From contig JAJEGJ010000104.1 of the NCBI GenBank assembly GCA_022819905.1, forward strand, positions 62,001-126,000: a stretch of DNA of 64,000 nucleotides, read 5' to 3'. This DNA comes from Alphaproteobacteria bacterium (GTDB taxonomy: Bacteria > Pseudomonadota > Alphaproteobacteria > TMED109). Shown here piece by piece: positions 21,273 to 30,273 of the stretch. Position 1 is the first letter of the stretch; the number at the start of each line of letters is the position of its first letter. The notes below the pieces were generated by a model. The model ran no database searches and had not been told where the DNA came from. It worked only from the letters and a program-made list of their open reading frames with translations. The translations under genes were made by a program, and so were the position numbers.

Positions 21273-22459
21273 CGGCGGACACGGCGGGGGCGCCGCCGGG
21301 ACGCGTCGACGCACTGGTCGTAGCGGCGGGTCGCGGCGAACGCGTCGGGGGCGGAGTGCCCAAGCAATTCCGCGTCGTTCAGGGCCGGCCTATCGTCCGC
21401 TGGGCCGTGGAAGCATTCAAGCGCCACCCCCAGGTTGCACGCGTACTGACCGTCGTCGCGCCCGGTCAAGCCTCCGCTGCCGCCGCCGCACTGAGAGGCG
21501 TGGAGGTTCGCATCCTTGATCGTGGCGGCGCCACCCGGCAGGAAAGTGTGGCGGCGGGTCTGGAGGCGCTCGCCGCGGATCCGCCGCAGGCCGTGCTCAT
21601 CCATGATGGGGCTCGTCCCCGACCCGGCGCAGCACTGATCAGCCGGGTCATCGATGCCCTGTCCAATGCCGACGGCGTGGTGCCGACGGTGCCGCTCAGC
21701 GATACCTTGAAGGAGGCCGGTGACGACGGGCGCATCCGGCGAACCGTCCCCCGGGCCGGCTTGCACGGCGCGCAGACGCCGCAGGGCTTCCGTTTCAACC
21801 TCATCCTCGGTGCGCATCGGGCGGCCTCGGAGGCGACCGGCGCAACCGACGACTCCTCGCTGCTTGAAACGGCTGGTCATGTCGTGCAGGCGGTAGCGGG
21901 GAATCCCGAGAACCTGAAGGTCACCGGGCCCGGCGACTTTGCCCGGGCTGAGAGGTTGTTCGGGGAACGCCTGCCCCGGACCGGTCAGGGCTTCGATGTC
22001 CACCGGTTTGGTCCGGGGGAATCGGTTCAATTGCTAGGTGTCAGGCTCCCGCATGATCAGGCGCTGGTCGGGCACTCTGACGCAGATGTCGGACTTCATG
22101 CCGTGACCGACGCCATTCTGGGTGCCCTCGCCCAGGGTGACATCGGGCAGCATTTCCCTCCCGGAGACCCACGTTGGCGCGACGCCGATTCGGCCAAGTT
22201 CCTTCAGCACGCCGGAGCCGTGGCGCGCCAGGCAGGTGCAGAAATCACGCATGTCGACGTCACCATCATTTGCGAAGCTCCGGCAGTTGCCCCGCATCGC
22301 GAGCGCATGCGGCAGTCCGTGGCCGGCATCCTGGGCCTGCCGGCCGCAGCGGTGAGCGTGAAGGCCACTACAACCGAGGGTCTCGGCTTTGCTGGTCGTC
22401 GTGAAGGGATTGCCGCGTTCGCTTTGGCCACGGTGCTTGTGCCGAACGAAAGCGCGTGA
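21269..22459 (+). CDS. ispDF: Bifunctional IspD/IspF (MEP pathway)
   Basis: A fusion of 2-C-methyl-D-erythritol 4-phosphate cytidylyltransferase (N-terminal half) and 2-C-methyl-D-erythritol 2,4-cyclodiphosphate synthase (C-terminal half), 396 residues, for isoprenoid precursor synthesis. IspD motifs: VVAAGRGERVGGGVPKQF at the start and DGARPRPG in the middle. IspF motifs: GQGFDVHRFGPG (metal-binding D and H), GHSDADVGLHAVTDAILGA and DIGQHFPPGDPRW. The GTG start overlaps the GMC gene stop, and the stop overlaps pgpA. The fused form is typical of alphaproteobacteria and a few other groups. Confidence 0.96.
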   Translation: MTADTAGAPPGRVDALVVAAGRGERVGGGVPKQFRVVQGRPIVRWAVEAFKRHPQVARVLTVVAPGQASAAAAALRGVEVRILDRGGATRQESVAAGLEALAADPPQAVLIHDGARPRPGAALISRVIDALSNADGVVPTVPLSDTLKEAGDDGRIRRTVPRAGLHGAQTPQGFRFNLILGAHRAASEATGATDDSSLLETAGHVVQAVAGNPENLKVTGPGDFARAERLFGERLPRTGQGFDVHRFGPGESVQLLGVRLPHDQALVGHSDADVGLHAVTDAILGALAQGDIGQHFPPGDPRWRDADSAKFLQHAGAVARQAGAEITHVDVTIICEAPAVAPHRERMRQSVAGILGLPAAAVSVKATTTEGLGFAGRREGIAAFALATVLVPNESA

Positions 22460-22935
22460 ACGCGATGGTCAGTGACCGTCTGGCCGAATCCGTGGCACTG
22501 GTGGGCGGCCTGGGCCGGATCGGGCCGGCGCCCGGTACCGTCGCGTCCTTGGCGACGATCCCAATTGGCGTGGCGCTGCATGTCCTGGGCGGCGCGGTGG
22601 CCGTGGCCGTAGCGGTTGCCTGCGTGGCGGCGTGCGGCTGGTGGTCAGCAGAGCGGTACGGGCGACTGACCGGTCGCCATGATGCGCCCGAGGTGGTCGT
22701 GGACGAGGTGGCCGGAATGCTGGTACCACTAGCCGTGGCCGGAACTGACATCGTGCTGGTACTGGTCGCGTTCGGTCTGTTTCGCCTGCTCGATATCGGG
22801 AAGCCGTTCCCGATCTCCTGGTTGGACGCAAAGGTTCCCGGAGGATTGGGAGTCATGGCTGACGATCTGGCCGCGGGTTTCTTGGCAATGGCAGGTACCC
22901 TCGGGTTGGGAGTCTTGCGTGACGCCTGGTTCTGA
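22456..22935 (+). CDS. pgpA: Phosphatidylglycerophosphatase A
   Basis: Inner-membrane phosphatase that makes phosphatidylglycerol from its phosphate. The 159-residue protein has the family start GGLGRIGPAPGTVASL, the acidic VVDEVAGMLV in the middle and the final DIGKPFPISWLDAKVPGG and MADDLAAG motifs. Two to three hydrophobic helices fit a small membrane protein. It overlaps ispDF by four bases at its start and pncC by 17 bases at its end. Confidence 0.9.
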   Translation: MNAMVSDRLAESVALVGGLGRIGPAPGTVASLATIPIGVALHVLGGAVAVAVAVACVAACGWWSAERYGRLTGRHDAPEVVVDEVAGMLVPLAVAGTDIVLVLVAFGLFRLLDIGKPFPISWLDAKVPGGLGVMADDLAAGFLAMAGTLGLGVLRDAWF

Positions 22936-23416
22936 ACTCCGGCAGATCAGCGCGGAATGCCTGCAATTGCTTGATCGCGTCGACCTGACGCTGGCAACGG
23001 CCGAGTCGTGCACCGGCGGGATGATCGCGGCCGCACTGACCGATCACCCGGGCGCGTCGCGAGTGCTCAGCCGTGGTTTCGTGGTCTACTCGGACGATGC
23101 CAAGGAACAAATGCTCGGCGTCCCCCGCAGCGTCCTGACGGCCTGCGGCGCCGTGAGCGAGGAGGTCGCTCTGGCCATGGTCGGGGGTGCGCTTGCGAAG
23201 GCGCCGGTCGACCTCGCGGTCGCCGTCACCGGGATCGCAGGACCGGACGGTGCGACTGCGACGAAGCCTGTTGGGCTCGTGCACATCGCTGCCGGCCGGC
23301 GCGGGGATCGGGCGTGCCATGAGCGCCTGCAACTGGCCGGTGACCGGCAGACCGTCCGAGAACGATCCGCCGTATGCGCACTAAGGTTGCTGATGCAGGC
23401 GGCAGACCGGTCGTGA
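22919..23416 (+). CDS. pncC: Nicotinamide-nucleotide amidase (CinA C-terminal domain protein)
   Basis: Stand-alone CinA C-terminal domain that deamidates nicotinamide mononucleotide in pyridine-nucleotide salvage. The 165-residue protein carries ATAESCTGGMIAAALTDHPG near residue 26, GFVVYSDDAKEQMLGV near 53 and VTGIAGPDGATATKPVG near 104, all typical. The GTG start lies inside the end of pgpA. The last 40 or so residues overlap the upstream extension of the next gene's frame. Neighbours ispDF and pgpA match the usual alphaproteobacterial order. Confidence 0.9.
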   Translation: MTPGSELRQISAECLQLLDRVDLTLATAESCTGGMIAAALTDHPGASRVLSRGFVVYSDDAKEQMLGVPRSVLTACGAVSEEVALAMVGGALAKAPVDLAVAVTGIAGPDGATATKPVGLVHIAAGRRGDRACHERLQLAGDRQTVRERSAVCALRLLMQAADRS

Positions 23417-24372
23417 AGGGTGCACATGCGTTGCTGGTCGGCGGCGCTGGGTTTGTCGGCGGTTGGACCGCACGGGCGTTCCTGGATGCGGGATGGCGCG
23501 TGACGGTTGTCGATCCCTCCGCGGCAATTGCGAGCCGGCTGCCCGGGGGCTGTACCAGCGTGGCTCGGCCGGCGCACGCTGACGTTCTTAATGACATTCT
23601 GACAGCAGATCCGCCTCAGGTTGCGGTCGGGCTCGGTGCGTTCGGTTCCGGTGGGAAGGGGCTTCTGGCGGCCGCGGACCGCGACCCCGGGTCCGCCATT
23701 GCGGTCAATGCCGGGGGGCTCGCAACCCTCCTGGAAGCAGCGGCAGCGGCTGGTGTACGAAGGGTCCTTTGGACCAGCTCCACGGTGGTGTACCGCCGGT
23801 CTGCGGATGGCGGCCCGGCGCCAGCCCACGAGTCGCTACCGGCGGATCCGGACACGACCTACGGTCTCTCGAAGCAGCTGGCGGAGACCACGGCGGAGTG
23901 GTTCCGGGCGTACCGACCGGTCGAGCCAACGGGGCTGCGGTTGCCGCTGGTGCTGGGACCGGGCCTCCACTACCGTGGCGCGGCGGCCGAATTCCTGGAT
24001 GTCATGATCGCTGCGGTTGCCACGGACGCCGTTCCGGCACGGCTGACGGCCGATTTTCGGAGCGATGTGCTGTACGTGAAGGACGCCGCCCGGCTGCTGG
24101 TATCACTGGCGGAATTTCCTGGCGACCTGGCGCCGGTTTACAACGCCCCGTCGTTTTCGCTTCAGCTTTCCGAATTCGTGCGTCAGCTGGCTGCAGAAAC
24201 GGGCAAGATCGTTACGCTGCCTAGGGCTGCCGAAGCAGATACGGAACCCAATTGGCGTACTCTTTCTGACGCGCAGCTGCGTGCTGATACGAATTTTGCG
24301 CCCGCGTTCGACGTTGCTGCAATGATTTCAGATTGGCTGGGGGAGGCCGCAGAAGGGACACGGACAGCATGA
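23413..24372 (+). CDS. NAD-dependent epimerase/dehydratase family protein
   Basis: Extended short-chain dehydrogenase-like protein. The nucleotide-binding ALLVGGAGFVGGWTARAFLDAG is at the N-terminus and the catalytic Ser/Tyr/Lys set appears as LWTSSTVVYR and TYGLSKQLAE. I placed the start at the GTG at 23413 (319 residues) because it overlaps the pncC stop as GTGA, as elsewhere in this operon; an ATG at 23374 would add 13 unconserved residues. The substrate cannot be told from sequence: sugar-nucleotide epimerases and 3-beta-hydroxysteroid-dehydrogenase-like enzymes both fit. It overlaps the creatininase-family gene by four bases. Confidence 0.82.
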   Translation: MKGAHALLVGGAGFVGGWTARAFLDAGWRVTVVDPSAAIASRLPGGCTSVARPAHADVLNDILTADPPQVAVGLGAFGSGGKGLLAAADRDPGSAIAVNAGGLATLLEAAAAAGVRRVLWTSSTVVYRRSADGGPAPAHESLPADPDTTYGLSKQLAETTAEWFRAYRPVEPTGLRLPLVLGPGLHYRGAAAEFLDVMIAAVATDAVPARLTADFRSDVLYVKDAARLLVSLAEFPGDLAPVYNAPSFSLQLSEFVRQLAAETGKIVTLPRAAEADTEPNWRTLSDAQLRADTNFAPAFDVAAMISDWLGEAAEGTRTA

Positions 24373-25133
24373 CCGACTTCCTCGAAATGGCACGACTGAC
24401 TTCACCGGAAATGGCCGCCGCCATTCCCGATATCGAAGTCGCCCTGCAGCCGATCGGGGCCACAGAGCAGCACGGCCCCAACCTGGCGCTCGGTACGGAC
24501 TTCGTGGCGGCCGACCGGATTGCACGCCGCGTCGCTGCCGAGCTGGGTCGCAGGGCGTTGCTTCTGCCCGTATTGCCGTTCGGATTGTCACCGCACCACA
24601 TGGGATTCCCTGGTACGATCACGCTTGACGCGGAAACGGTGATCCGGTTGTGTTTCGACGTCGCGCGCTCGATTGACCGGCAGGGGATCAAAGCGATCGT
24701 GTTCGTCAATGGACACAATGGAAATTCTGCCGTCCTGCAGGTTGCTGCCACCAAGATCCGCTACGAGCTCGGGCTGCGCGCGGCTGTCGCCTTCTACTTT
24801 GCCCAGGCCTCGGATCGGGTGCGGGCGCACGGACGCACGCAGCGTTTCGGCCACGCATGCGAAGTCGAGACCAGCGTTCTGATGCACCTCGACGCGGACT
24901 ACGTCCGGACCGACGCGCTTTCGAAGGGTGAGATGAAGGAGACCGGGCTTGCCCACGGGTTCAACAATGATCCGTTTGCCTTGCAGGTTCCGGTGCCGTT
25001 TGACCGGCAGACTGCGAACGGCGCCTTCGGGGATGCCCGCCTGGCGTCGGTTGAGGCGGGACGTGACATTGTTGACACGGCGGTCGCCCGGACGGTTGCC
25101 TTCATCGAGAGCCTGAAGACCGCTTCTATCTGA
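24369..25133 (+). CDS. Creatininase family protein
   Basis: Metal-dependent amidohydrolase-like protein of the creatininase/MftE fold, 254 residues. Metal ligands are visible in QPIGATEQHGPNLALGTD (E33, H35, D44) and VNGHNGNS near residue 117, with a later conserved Glu in HACEVETSVLM. The ATG at 24369 overlaps the preceding stop (ATGA). The family includes creatinine amidohydrolases, mycofactocin peptide peptidases and 2-amino-5-formylamino pyrimidine hydrolases; nothing here picks one. It is the last gene of the ispDF run. Confidence 0.85.
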   Translation: MTDFLEMARLTSPEMAAAIPDIEVALQPIGATEQHGPNLALGTDFVAADRIARRVAAELGRRALLLPVLPFGLSPHHMGFPGTITLDAETVIRLCFDVARSIDRQGIKAIVFVNGHNGNSAVLQVAATKIRYELGLRAAVAFYFAQASDRVRAHGRTQRFGHACEVETSVLMHLDADYVRTDALSKGEMKETGLAHGFNNDPFALQVPVPFDRQTANGAFGDARLASVEAGRDIVDTAVARTVAFIESLKTASI

Positions 25134-25208
25134 ACAGGAAGATGAAGGCCGCCCCGCAACCATGCGGAGCGCCGTGAATTCCTCGGTACCCCAGCGAGTT
25201 GCCAGCTA

Positions 25209-27296
25209 ATGCGACGAACCAGGTTTGCAGGAATGCCCAGCCCAATACGATCGCCAAGCCTGGTACCAGGACGGGGATCTCCTGCGGTCGCACGATCCGC
25301 GGAGCGCGGTTCCGAATTCATTCGATGTTCGGTACGGATCGTGTGCAGCCTAGCGGTGTTGGTCAGTGTGCTCCTGCTGGAGGCACCCGCGGTCCAAGCG
25401 GCAGCACCAATCCTGTCAACCGATGATCGGGCGCTGTTTCGAAAGGCCCTTGTGGCCATGGATCGGGCCAAGTGGAAGCGCGCTCTCGACCTGACCCGTA
25501 GGGCTGAGGACCCGTTACTGCACACCATCGCGAAGTGGCGCTGGCTGTCGGCCGAGGACGGCCTGGCGACGTGGCGGCAGGCGCGTGATTTCCACACGGG
25601 ACATTCCGGCTGGCCATTTGCAGAGCAGCGGCAGGCGCTCGCCGAGCGCCGGATACCGGCCAATCTCCCGAATTCGGAAGTCATCGATTGGTTTGAGCGT
25701 TTTCCTCCGCAAACCGGACCAGGACAGGTTCGCTTTGCGGAATCGCTCTCTGCGGCGGGCGCCGACGTGGATGTGGCAGTCGAAGCCCGGGATGCGTGGC
25801 GGACGAGCGACTTTCAGTCCGCTGAGGTCCGACCGTTCCTGCAGCGCTACGGAAAGTACCTGAGCGACGAGGACCATGCCGCCCGACTCGACCACCTCAT
25901 CTGGGAGCGGCAGTGGGGGGCTGCACTTCGGCAGCTCCGGCGCGTTTCGGCCGATGTCCAGCGTCTCGGTACCGCACGGATCCGGCTCGGCAGACGGTCG
26001 CCCGGCGTCGACGCCGCCGTTGCCCGGGTTCCGCCGGCACTGACTTCGAATCCGGGGCTCGTGTTTGAGCGGGCGCGCTGGAGACGAAGGTCCGGCCTGC
26101 ACGAACGCGCCCTTGAATTGCTGTCCGAGCCCCCGGGTGAACTTGGACCTAGGCCGGATCGCTGGTGGTTCGAGGTACGCGTGCATGCCCGGCGATTGGT
26201 CAATGCCGAGCGGCATGCCGACGCCTATCGACTGGTGTCCGCATATACGACACTGGATGGAGTTCCGGGAGTTGAGGCGGATTGGCTGGCGGGCTGGCTC
26301 GCCCTCCGGTTTCTTGGCGACAACTCTTCCGCCAACCGTCATTTCAGGAAGATGCACAGCGCCGTCACCATGCCGGTGTCGATCGGCCGCGCGGCCTACT
26401 GGACCGCCCTGTCTTCTGAGGGAGACGAGGAATCCGTGCGCTGGCTCGACGAGGCGGCCGAGTACCCGGCGACGTTCTACGGTCAACTCGCGACCCGTTG
26501 TCGCGAACGCCCCGTTGTGTTGCCTCCGGCCCCGGCCGCTGACGTTGACATGGCACGTTGGGCTTCTCAGCCTGAAGTGCGAGCGATGCTCCTGCTGGCG
26601 GAGCACGGACAACACCGCCTTGCGCGGTCGTTCGCCCGGCAGCTGGCTGGCACGGCAGAATCGCTTGGGGAGGTGACAAGCCTCTACCAGCTGCTTCATT
26701 TGACGGGACACACGCACCTCGGGCTGGCCATGCTCCGGAAGGCCACACGCCTCGGGTTGTACGTGCCCGGGGTCGCCTTCCCGGACGACGCGTATCCCAG
26801 CGCGTTCAATGCGGTCGAAGCAGACGTTGAGAAGGCGCTTCTGTTGGCAGTCGCGCGGCAGGAGAGCGCGTTTCAGGTTGGCGCCCGAAGCGTTGCCAAT
26901 GCCCGCGGGCTGATGCAGGTCCTACCGAGTACTGCGAAGTTTGTCGCTCGTCGGGAACGCATGCAGTACGACCAGCAAAAGCTTTCGACCGACGCGGCCT
27001 ACAACGTCTCGATCGGTTCCCGCTATCTCGCGGGCCTCCTTGAGGACTACGACCAATCGTATCCGCTTGCCTTGGCTGCGTACAACGCGGGTCCTGGTCG
27101 GGTAAGACGGTGGCTCCGGCGGTACGGAGATCCCCGCCAAGGGGAAATCGCCATGCTCGACTGGCTCGAACTGATCCCGATCAACGAGACCCGGAACTAC
27201 GTCCAGCGAGTCCTGGAGGGGCTTGCGATCTATCGTTCAGCCGTAGGCGACGGAATTACGGGGCAATGGAAGATGCCGCTCACGTGCCCGCGCTAG
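25209..27296 (+). CDS. Lytic murein transglycosylase (SLT, GH23 type)
   Basis: Cleaves peptidoglycan glycan strands to 1,6-anhydro products in the periplasm. A hydrophobic export segment (IVCSLAVLVSVLLLEAPAVQ) lies near residues 45-65, so the true start may be downstream of the ATG given here. A long helical superhelical region rich in Arg and Leu follows, as in Slt70. The C-terminal catalytic domain holds the Glu motif LAVARQESAFQVGARS near residue 540, then ARGLMQVLPSTAKFVA and YPLALAAYNAGPGRVRRWL. At 695 residues it is close to Slt70-type proteins. It overlaps the following dehydratase gene by 31 bases. Confidence 0.92.
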   Translation: MRRTRFAGMPSPIRSPSLVPGRGSPAVARSAERGSEFIRCSVRIVCSLAVLVSVLLLEAPAVQAAAPILSTDDRALFRKALVAMDRAKWKRALDLTRRAEDPLLHTIAKWRWLSAEDGLATWRQARDFHTGHSGWPFAEQRQALAERRIPANLPNSEVIDWFERFPPQTGPGQVRFAESLSAAGADVDVAVEARDAWRTSDFQSAEVRPFLQRYGKYLSDEDHAARLDHLIWERQWGAALRQLRRVSADVQRLGTARIRLGRRSPGVDAAVARVPPALTSNPGLVFERARWRRRSGLHERALELLSEPPGELGPRPDRWWFEVRVHARRLVNAERHADAYRLVSAYTTLDGVPGVEADWLAGWLALRFLGDNSSANRHFRKMHSAVTMPVSIGRAAYWTALSSEGDEESVRWLDEAAEYPATFYGQLATRCRERPVVLPPAPAADVDMARWASQPEVRAMLLLAEHGQHRLARSFARQLAGTAESLGEVTSLYQLLHLTGHTHLGLAMLRKATRLGLYVPGVAFPDDAYPSAFNAVEADVEKALLLAVARQESAFQVGARSVANARGLMQVLPSTAKFVARRERMQYDQQKLSTDAAYNVSIGSRYLAGLLEDYDQSYPLALAAYNAGPGRVRRWLRRYGDPRQGEIAMLDWLELIPINETRNYVQRVLEGLAIYRSAVGDGITGQWKMPLTCPR

Positions 27297-28306
27297 AAGT
27301 GGGCGTCGCAGGAATCTCGCGCGACGAGATCGTCGCCGCGAGCAAGGTCATCGAGGGCCGAGCCCGGCGTACACCCCTGCTGGAATCCGGGATGCTCAAC
27401 GCGCGAACCGGAGGGCGCGTACTGATCAAGCCTGAGTGCCTGCAGCGCACCGGATCGTTCAAGTTTCGGGGTGCATACAACCGGATTGCCGCGATACCGA
27501 TCGAGCGGCGCACTGCAGGAATCGTCGCCTGGTCGTCCGGGAACCATGCGCAAGGTGTGGCGTGCGCAGCCCGCCTCTTCGCGAGTCCCGCGACCATCGT
27601 GATGCCGAACGACGCGGCCCGCATCAAGGTGGCCGGTGTCAAGAACTTTGGGGCGGAGATCGTGTTCTACGACCGTCGTGCAGAGGGGCGCGAGGAACTG
27701 GGGACCAAAGTTCTCCGGGAGAGGGGAGGCACGTTCGTCCACCCGTACGACGACCCGCTCGTCGTGGCCGGCCAGGGTACGGCCGGTCTCGAAGCAGCGC
27801 AGCAGATGCGCGCGCGGGACATCGTTCCCGACGTTGCGCTGGTCCCGTGCGGCGGTGGCGGCCTCCTATCCGGCGTGACGGTTGGCCTGCGGTCGGAGTT
27901 TCCGAAAATTGACGTCCGCAGCGTGGAGCCCGAGGTGCACGACGACATGGCGCGCTCACTTGCTGAGGGCCGGCACGTGGCGGCCGATGAAGGGGTCACC
28001 ACGATCTGCGACTCGCTGCTGCCGCCTCGGGTCGGAAAGATCGCCTACGCGATCGGAATCAAGAACCTGGGGCCCGGTCTCGTCGTGTCGGATGCCGAGG
28101 TCATGGAAGCAGTCGCCTTCGCGTTGCTGCGATTGAAGCTGGTCGTGGAACCGGGCGGGGCAGCGGCCTTGGCGGCGGCCCTTTCCGGCCGCATCGATCT
28201 GCGCGACAAGACTGCGCTCCTGGTGGTCTCAGGTGGAAACGCCGACGCGGCTATGTTGGCCCGGGCGCTTGCCGAGGCTCACGAGGCTCGGATCGGCAAT
28301 AGCTGA
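27266..28306 (+). CDS. Threonine/serine dehydratase, PLP-dependent
   Basis: Fold-type II PLP enzyme that likely deaminates threonine or serine to a 2-oxo acid, or racemises serine. At 346 residues it lacks the C-terminal ACT regulatory domain of biosynthetic IlvA, so a catabolic TdcB-like or serine-racemase-like role fits. The PLP lysine is K66 in RTGSFKFRGAYNR; the phosphate-binding glycine loop is PCGGGGLLSGV near residue 193; SSGNHAQGVA is also conserved. The ATG at 27266 lies inside the end of the transglycosylase gene. It is the last chromosomal gene before the island. Confidence 0.9.
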   Translation: MEDAAHVPALEVGVAGISRDEIVAASKVIEGRARRTPLLESGMLNARTGGRVLIKPECLQRTGSFKFRGAYNRIAAIPIERRTAGIVAWSSGNHAQGVACAARLFASPATIVMPNDAARIKVAGVKNFGAEIVFYDRRAEGREELGTKVLRERGGTFVHPYDDPLVVAGQGTAGLEAAQQMRARDIVPDVALVPCGGGGLLSGVTVGLRSEFPKIDVRSVEPEVHDDMARSLAEGRHVAADEGVTTICDSLLPPRVGKIAYAIGIKNLGPGLVVSDAEVMEAVAFALLRLKLVVEPGGAAALAAALSGRIDLRDKTALLVVSGGNADAAMLARALAEAHEARIGNS

Positions 28307-28372
28307 GAATGGCGCCAAGCGCGCTGCCTTCAACGTCTCGTTCAAGGTGCTTGGCAGGGAACCGCTCGGGCG

Positions 28373-28387
28373 GTGGCGGATGGGGCG
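28373..28387. repeat. attL, left 15-bp direct repeat of the island
   Basis: gtggcggatggggcg matches exactly the sequence at 57032-57046, which covers the CCA end, discriminator and 3' acceptor strand of the tRNA-Ser gene. It lies 66 bases after the dehydratase stop and 186 bases before the integrase start, where an attachment site should be. Confidence 0.85.
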
Positions 28388-28573
28388 TCGTCCAGTGTCC
28401 TGTTCCCATATGTTCTTTTGAATCCCTGTTAGTCATTATAAGACAATGAAAAAAGAAGGAGTTATTGTCACATCGCATCCGAAATGTTCCCCTACTGTTC
28501 CTTTCGTGCTTGCCAAATCCGTGTCACAAGTGTAGATGTATCTGTATATAAGTTCTGATGGCAGGGCTGGGGA
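28388..28573. other. AT-rich integrase leader
   Basis: AT-rich DNA between attL and the integrase start. A 6-bp inverted repeat gacaat (28442-28447) / attgtc (28464-28469) brackets a purine run, and the 10-mer aaaagaagga (28451-28460) recurs at 57021-57030 beside attR. These could be integrase arm sites or promoter elements; this is inference. Confidence 0.4.
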
Positions 28574-29740
28574 ATGGCACACAATCTCACCGACCGATTC
28601 GTCCGGAATGCCGCACCGGGATTCTACAGCGACGGCGGCTGTCCGACGCTCAACCTGCGCGTGACGCCGGCGCGCACGCGCCAGTGGGTGCAGCGCCTCG
28701 ACGTGCACGGGCGCGCCCGCCAGCTGGGCCTTGGCGGGTATCCGCTGGTCGGCCTTGCGGAAGCCCGCGAGCAGGCGATGGCCAACCGCAAGCTGGCGCG
28801 CGCCGGCGGCGACCCCTGCGCGCTCAAGCGGACGGGGGAGGCGCCGACGTTCGCGGCGGCAGTCGACCGGGTCATCGCGATTCACCGCGCGGCCTGGAAG
28901 GACGCGGGCAAGAGCGAGGGCCAGTGGCGGGCTTCGCTCCGGGACTATGCGATGAAACGGCTGGGACAGAAGCCGGTGGACGCGATCACGACGGCGGACG
29001 TGATGGCGGTGCTGCTGCCGATCTGGGTGCAGAAGCACGAGACGGCGCGCCGGGTCCGGCAGCGGATCAGCGCGGTGATGCAGTGGGCGGTGGCGGAGGG
29101 GTACCGCCCGGACAATCCGGCGGGCGATGCGATCGGGGCCGCGCTCCCGAAGCGGAACAAGCCGAAGGTGCACCATCGCGCGCTGCCGTTCCGCGAGGTC
29201 GGGGCGGCGGTGGCCACCGTGCGGGGGTCCGCGCAGGCGCACTGGGCGACGAAGGCGGCGTTCGAGTTTCTCGTCCTGACGGCCGCGAGGTCGGGCGAGG
29301 TCCGCGCCGCAGAATGGAGCGAGATGGATCTGGAGGCGCGTACCTGAACGGTTCCGAAGGGGCGCATGAAGGGGGAGCGCGAGCACCGGGTGCCGCTCTC
29401 AGACCGGGCGGTGGCGATCCTGGAGGAAGCGCGCGAGGCCACGGGCGGTTCAGGGCTGGTGTTCCCAACCGCCCGCGGCCGGCCGATGAGCGATTCCACG
29501 CTTTCTAAGCTTCTGCGGGAGCTGAAGATCGGCGCCGTGCCGCACGGGTTCCGCTCGTCGTTCCGCGACTGGGCGGCGGAGTGCTCCGACGCGCCGCGCG
29601 ATGTCTGCGAGCTGGCGCTCGCGCATGTCAATTCGGACCGGGTGGAGGCCGCCTACCGGCGGACCGACCTCTTCGAGCGGCGGCGGTTGCTCATGCAGGA
29701 ATGGGCCGCGTATGTCGCGGCGGACCGGTCCGGCACATAG
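28574..29740 (+). pseudogene. P4-type tyrosine integrase, interrupted by an in-frame TGA
   Basis: Two open segments (28574-29347 and from 29348 to 29740) are in the same frame and together give a full-length integrase of about 388 codons. The first part has the DUF4102-type N-terminal arm-binding domain (LNLRVTPARTRQWVQRLDVH) and the first catalytic arginine in TAARSGEVRAAEW. The TGA at 29345-29347 replaces a tryptophan codon in the conserved DLEARTWTVP stretch, one base from TGG. The second part carries HGFRSSFRDW (H-x-x-R), LAHVNSD and the nucleophile tyrosine region AAYRRTD. An ATG at 29366 could start the C-terminal half alone, but it would lack the first Arg and the arm domain. Confidence 0.88.
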
Positions 29741-29895
29741 ACGGCGAAAGTGGCATGCGTGGCCAGGAGATGCGTTTGAGGGACCTGTAGTGCGCTGGAG
29801 TAATATCGCGAGAAGGCGTCATAACACATTGTTTGACAATCAATATTACGCACCTTACGGTCCCGGAGCCGGAAGAAATTAGGAGGATTGGTAAC

Positions 29896-30102
29896 GTGTC
29901 GACCATTGACCGCATGCTGCGTCGCGAAGAGGTACAGGATCGGACCGGCCTGAGTCGTTCGGCCATCTACCGGCTGATGAGGGAAGGCCAATTTCCGCTG
30001 CCGCGCCGGCTCGGGCAGCGCGCCGTCCGCTGGCGGGAGAGCGACCTCGAGGCGTGGCTGGCGTCGCGTCCGCTGGCCACGGGCCGGAAGGCTGCCGCCT
30101 GA
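29896..30102 (+). CDS. AlpA-family helix-turn-helix regulator / excisionase-like protein
   Basis: The 68-residue protein from the GTG at 29896 has AGGAGG nine bases upstream. The sequence MLRREEVQDRTGLSRSAIYR followed by LPRRLGQRAVRWRESDLEAW is the MerR/AlpA-type winged helix found beside integrases of P4-like islands. There it activates or directs excision. The frame is open about 21 codons further upstream, without conserved residues. It lies between the integrase and the relaxase, as in many alphaproteobacterial integrative elements. Confidence 0.85.
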   Translation: MSTIDRMLRREEVQDRTGLSRSAIYRLMREGQFPLPRRLGQRAVRWRESDLEAWLASRPLATGRKAAA

Positions 30103-30273
30103 CCGGAGGCCATGCGGGACGGAGCGATGTGCGGGCTACGACTCTGCGCCGCGCGGGCTCGCCATCCCCGCGACGGGTATTCCCTGACCATAACCGTTTG
30201 AGCGGGTGCCGCCGCTGATTTCCCTGGCGGGCCTGCGACCGCGGCCGCACGGCGCCGCGCCGGGGCGCCCCCA
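30103..30273. other. Region upstream of the relaxase, possible oriT
   Basis: About 170 GC-rich bases without a gene before the relaxase start. An origin of transfer is often placed here in MobF elements, and ccctgaccataaccg stands out from the GC-rich background, but I find no certain nic site or perfect hairpin. This is position-based inference only. Confidence 0.25.

Noticed and set aside
28574-29740. TGA read as tryptophan (altered genetic code)
   Set aside because: Many intact genes in the window end in TGA at the expected place, including 4-base ATGA and GTGA overlaps, so TGA is a normal stop here.
30103-30273. A defined oriT with nic site
   Set aside because: The location is suitable, but I could not find a convincing nic sequence or hairpin, so it is listed only as a possible region.
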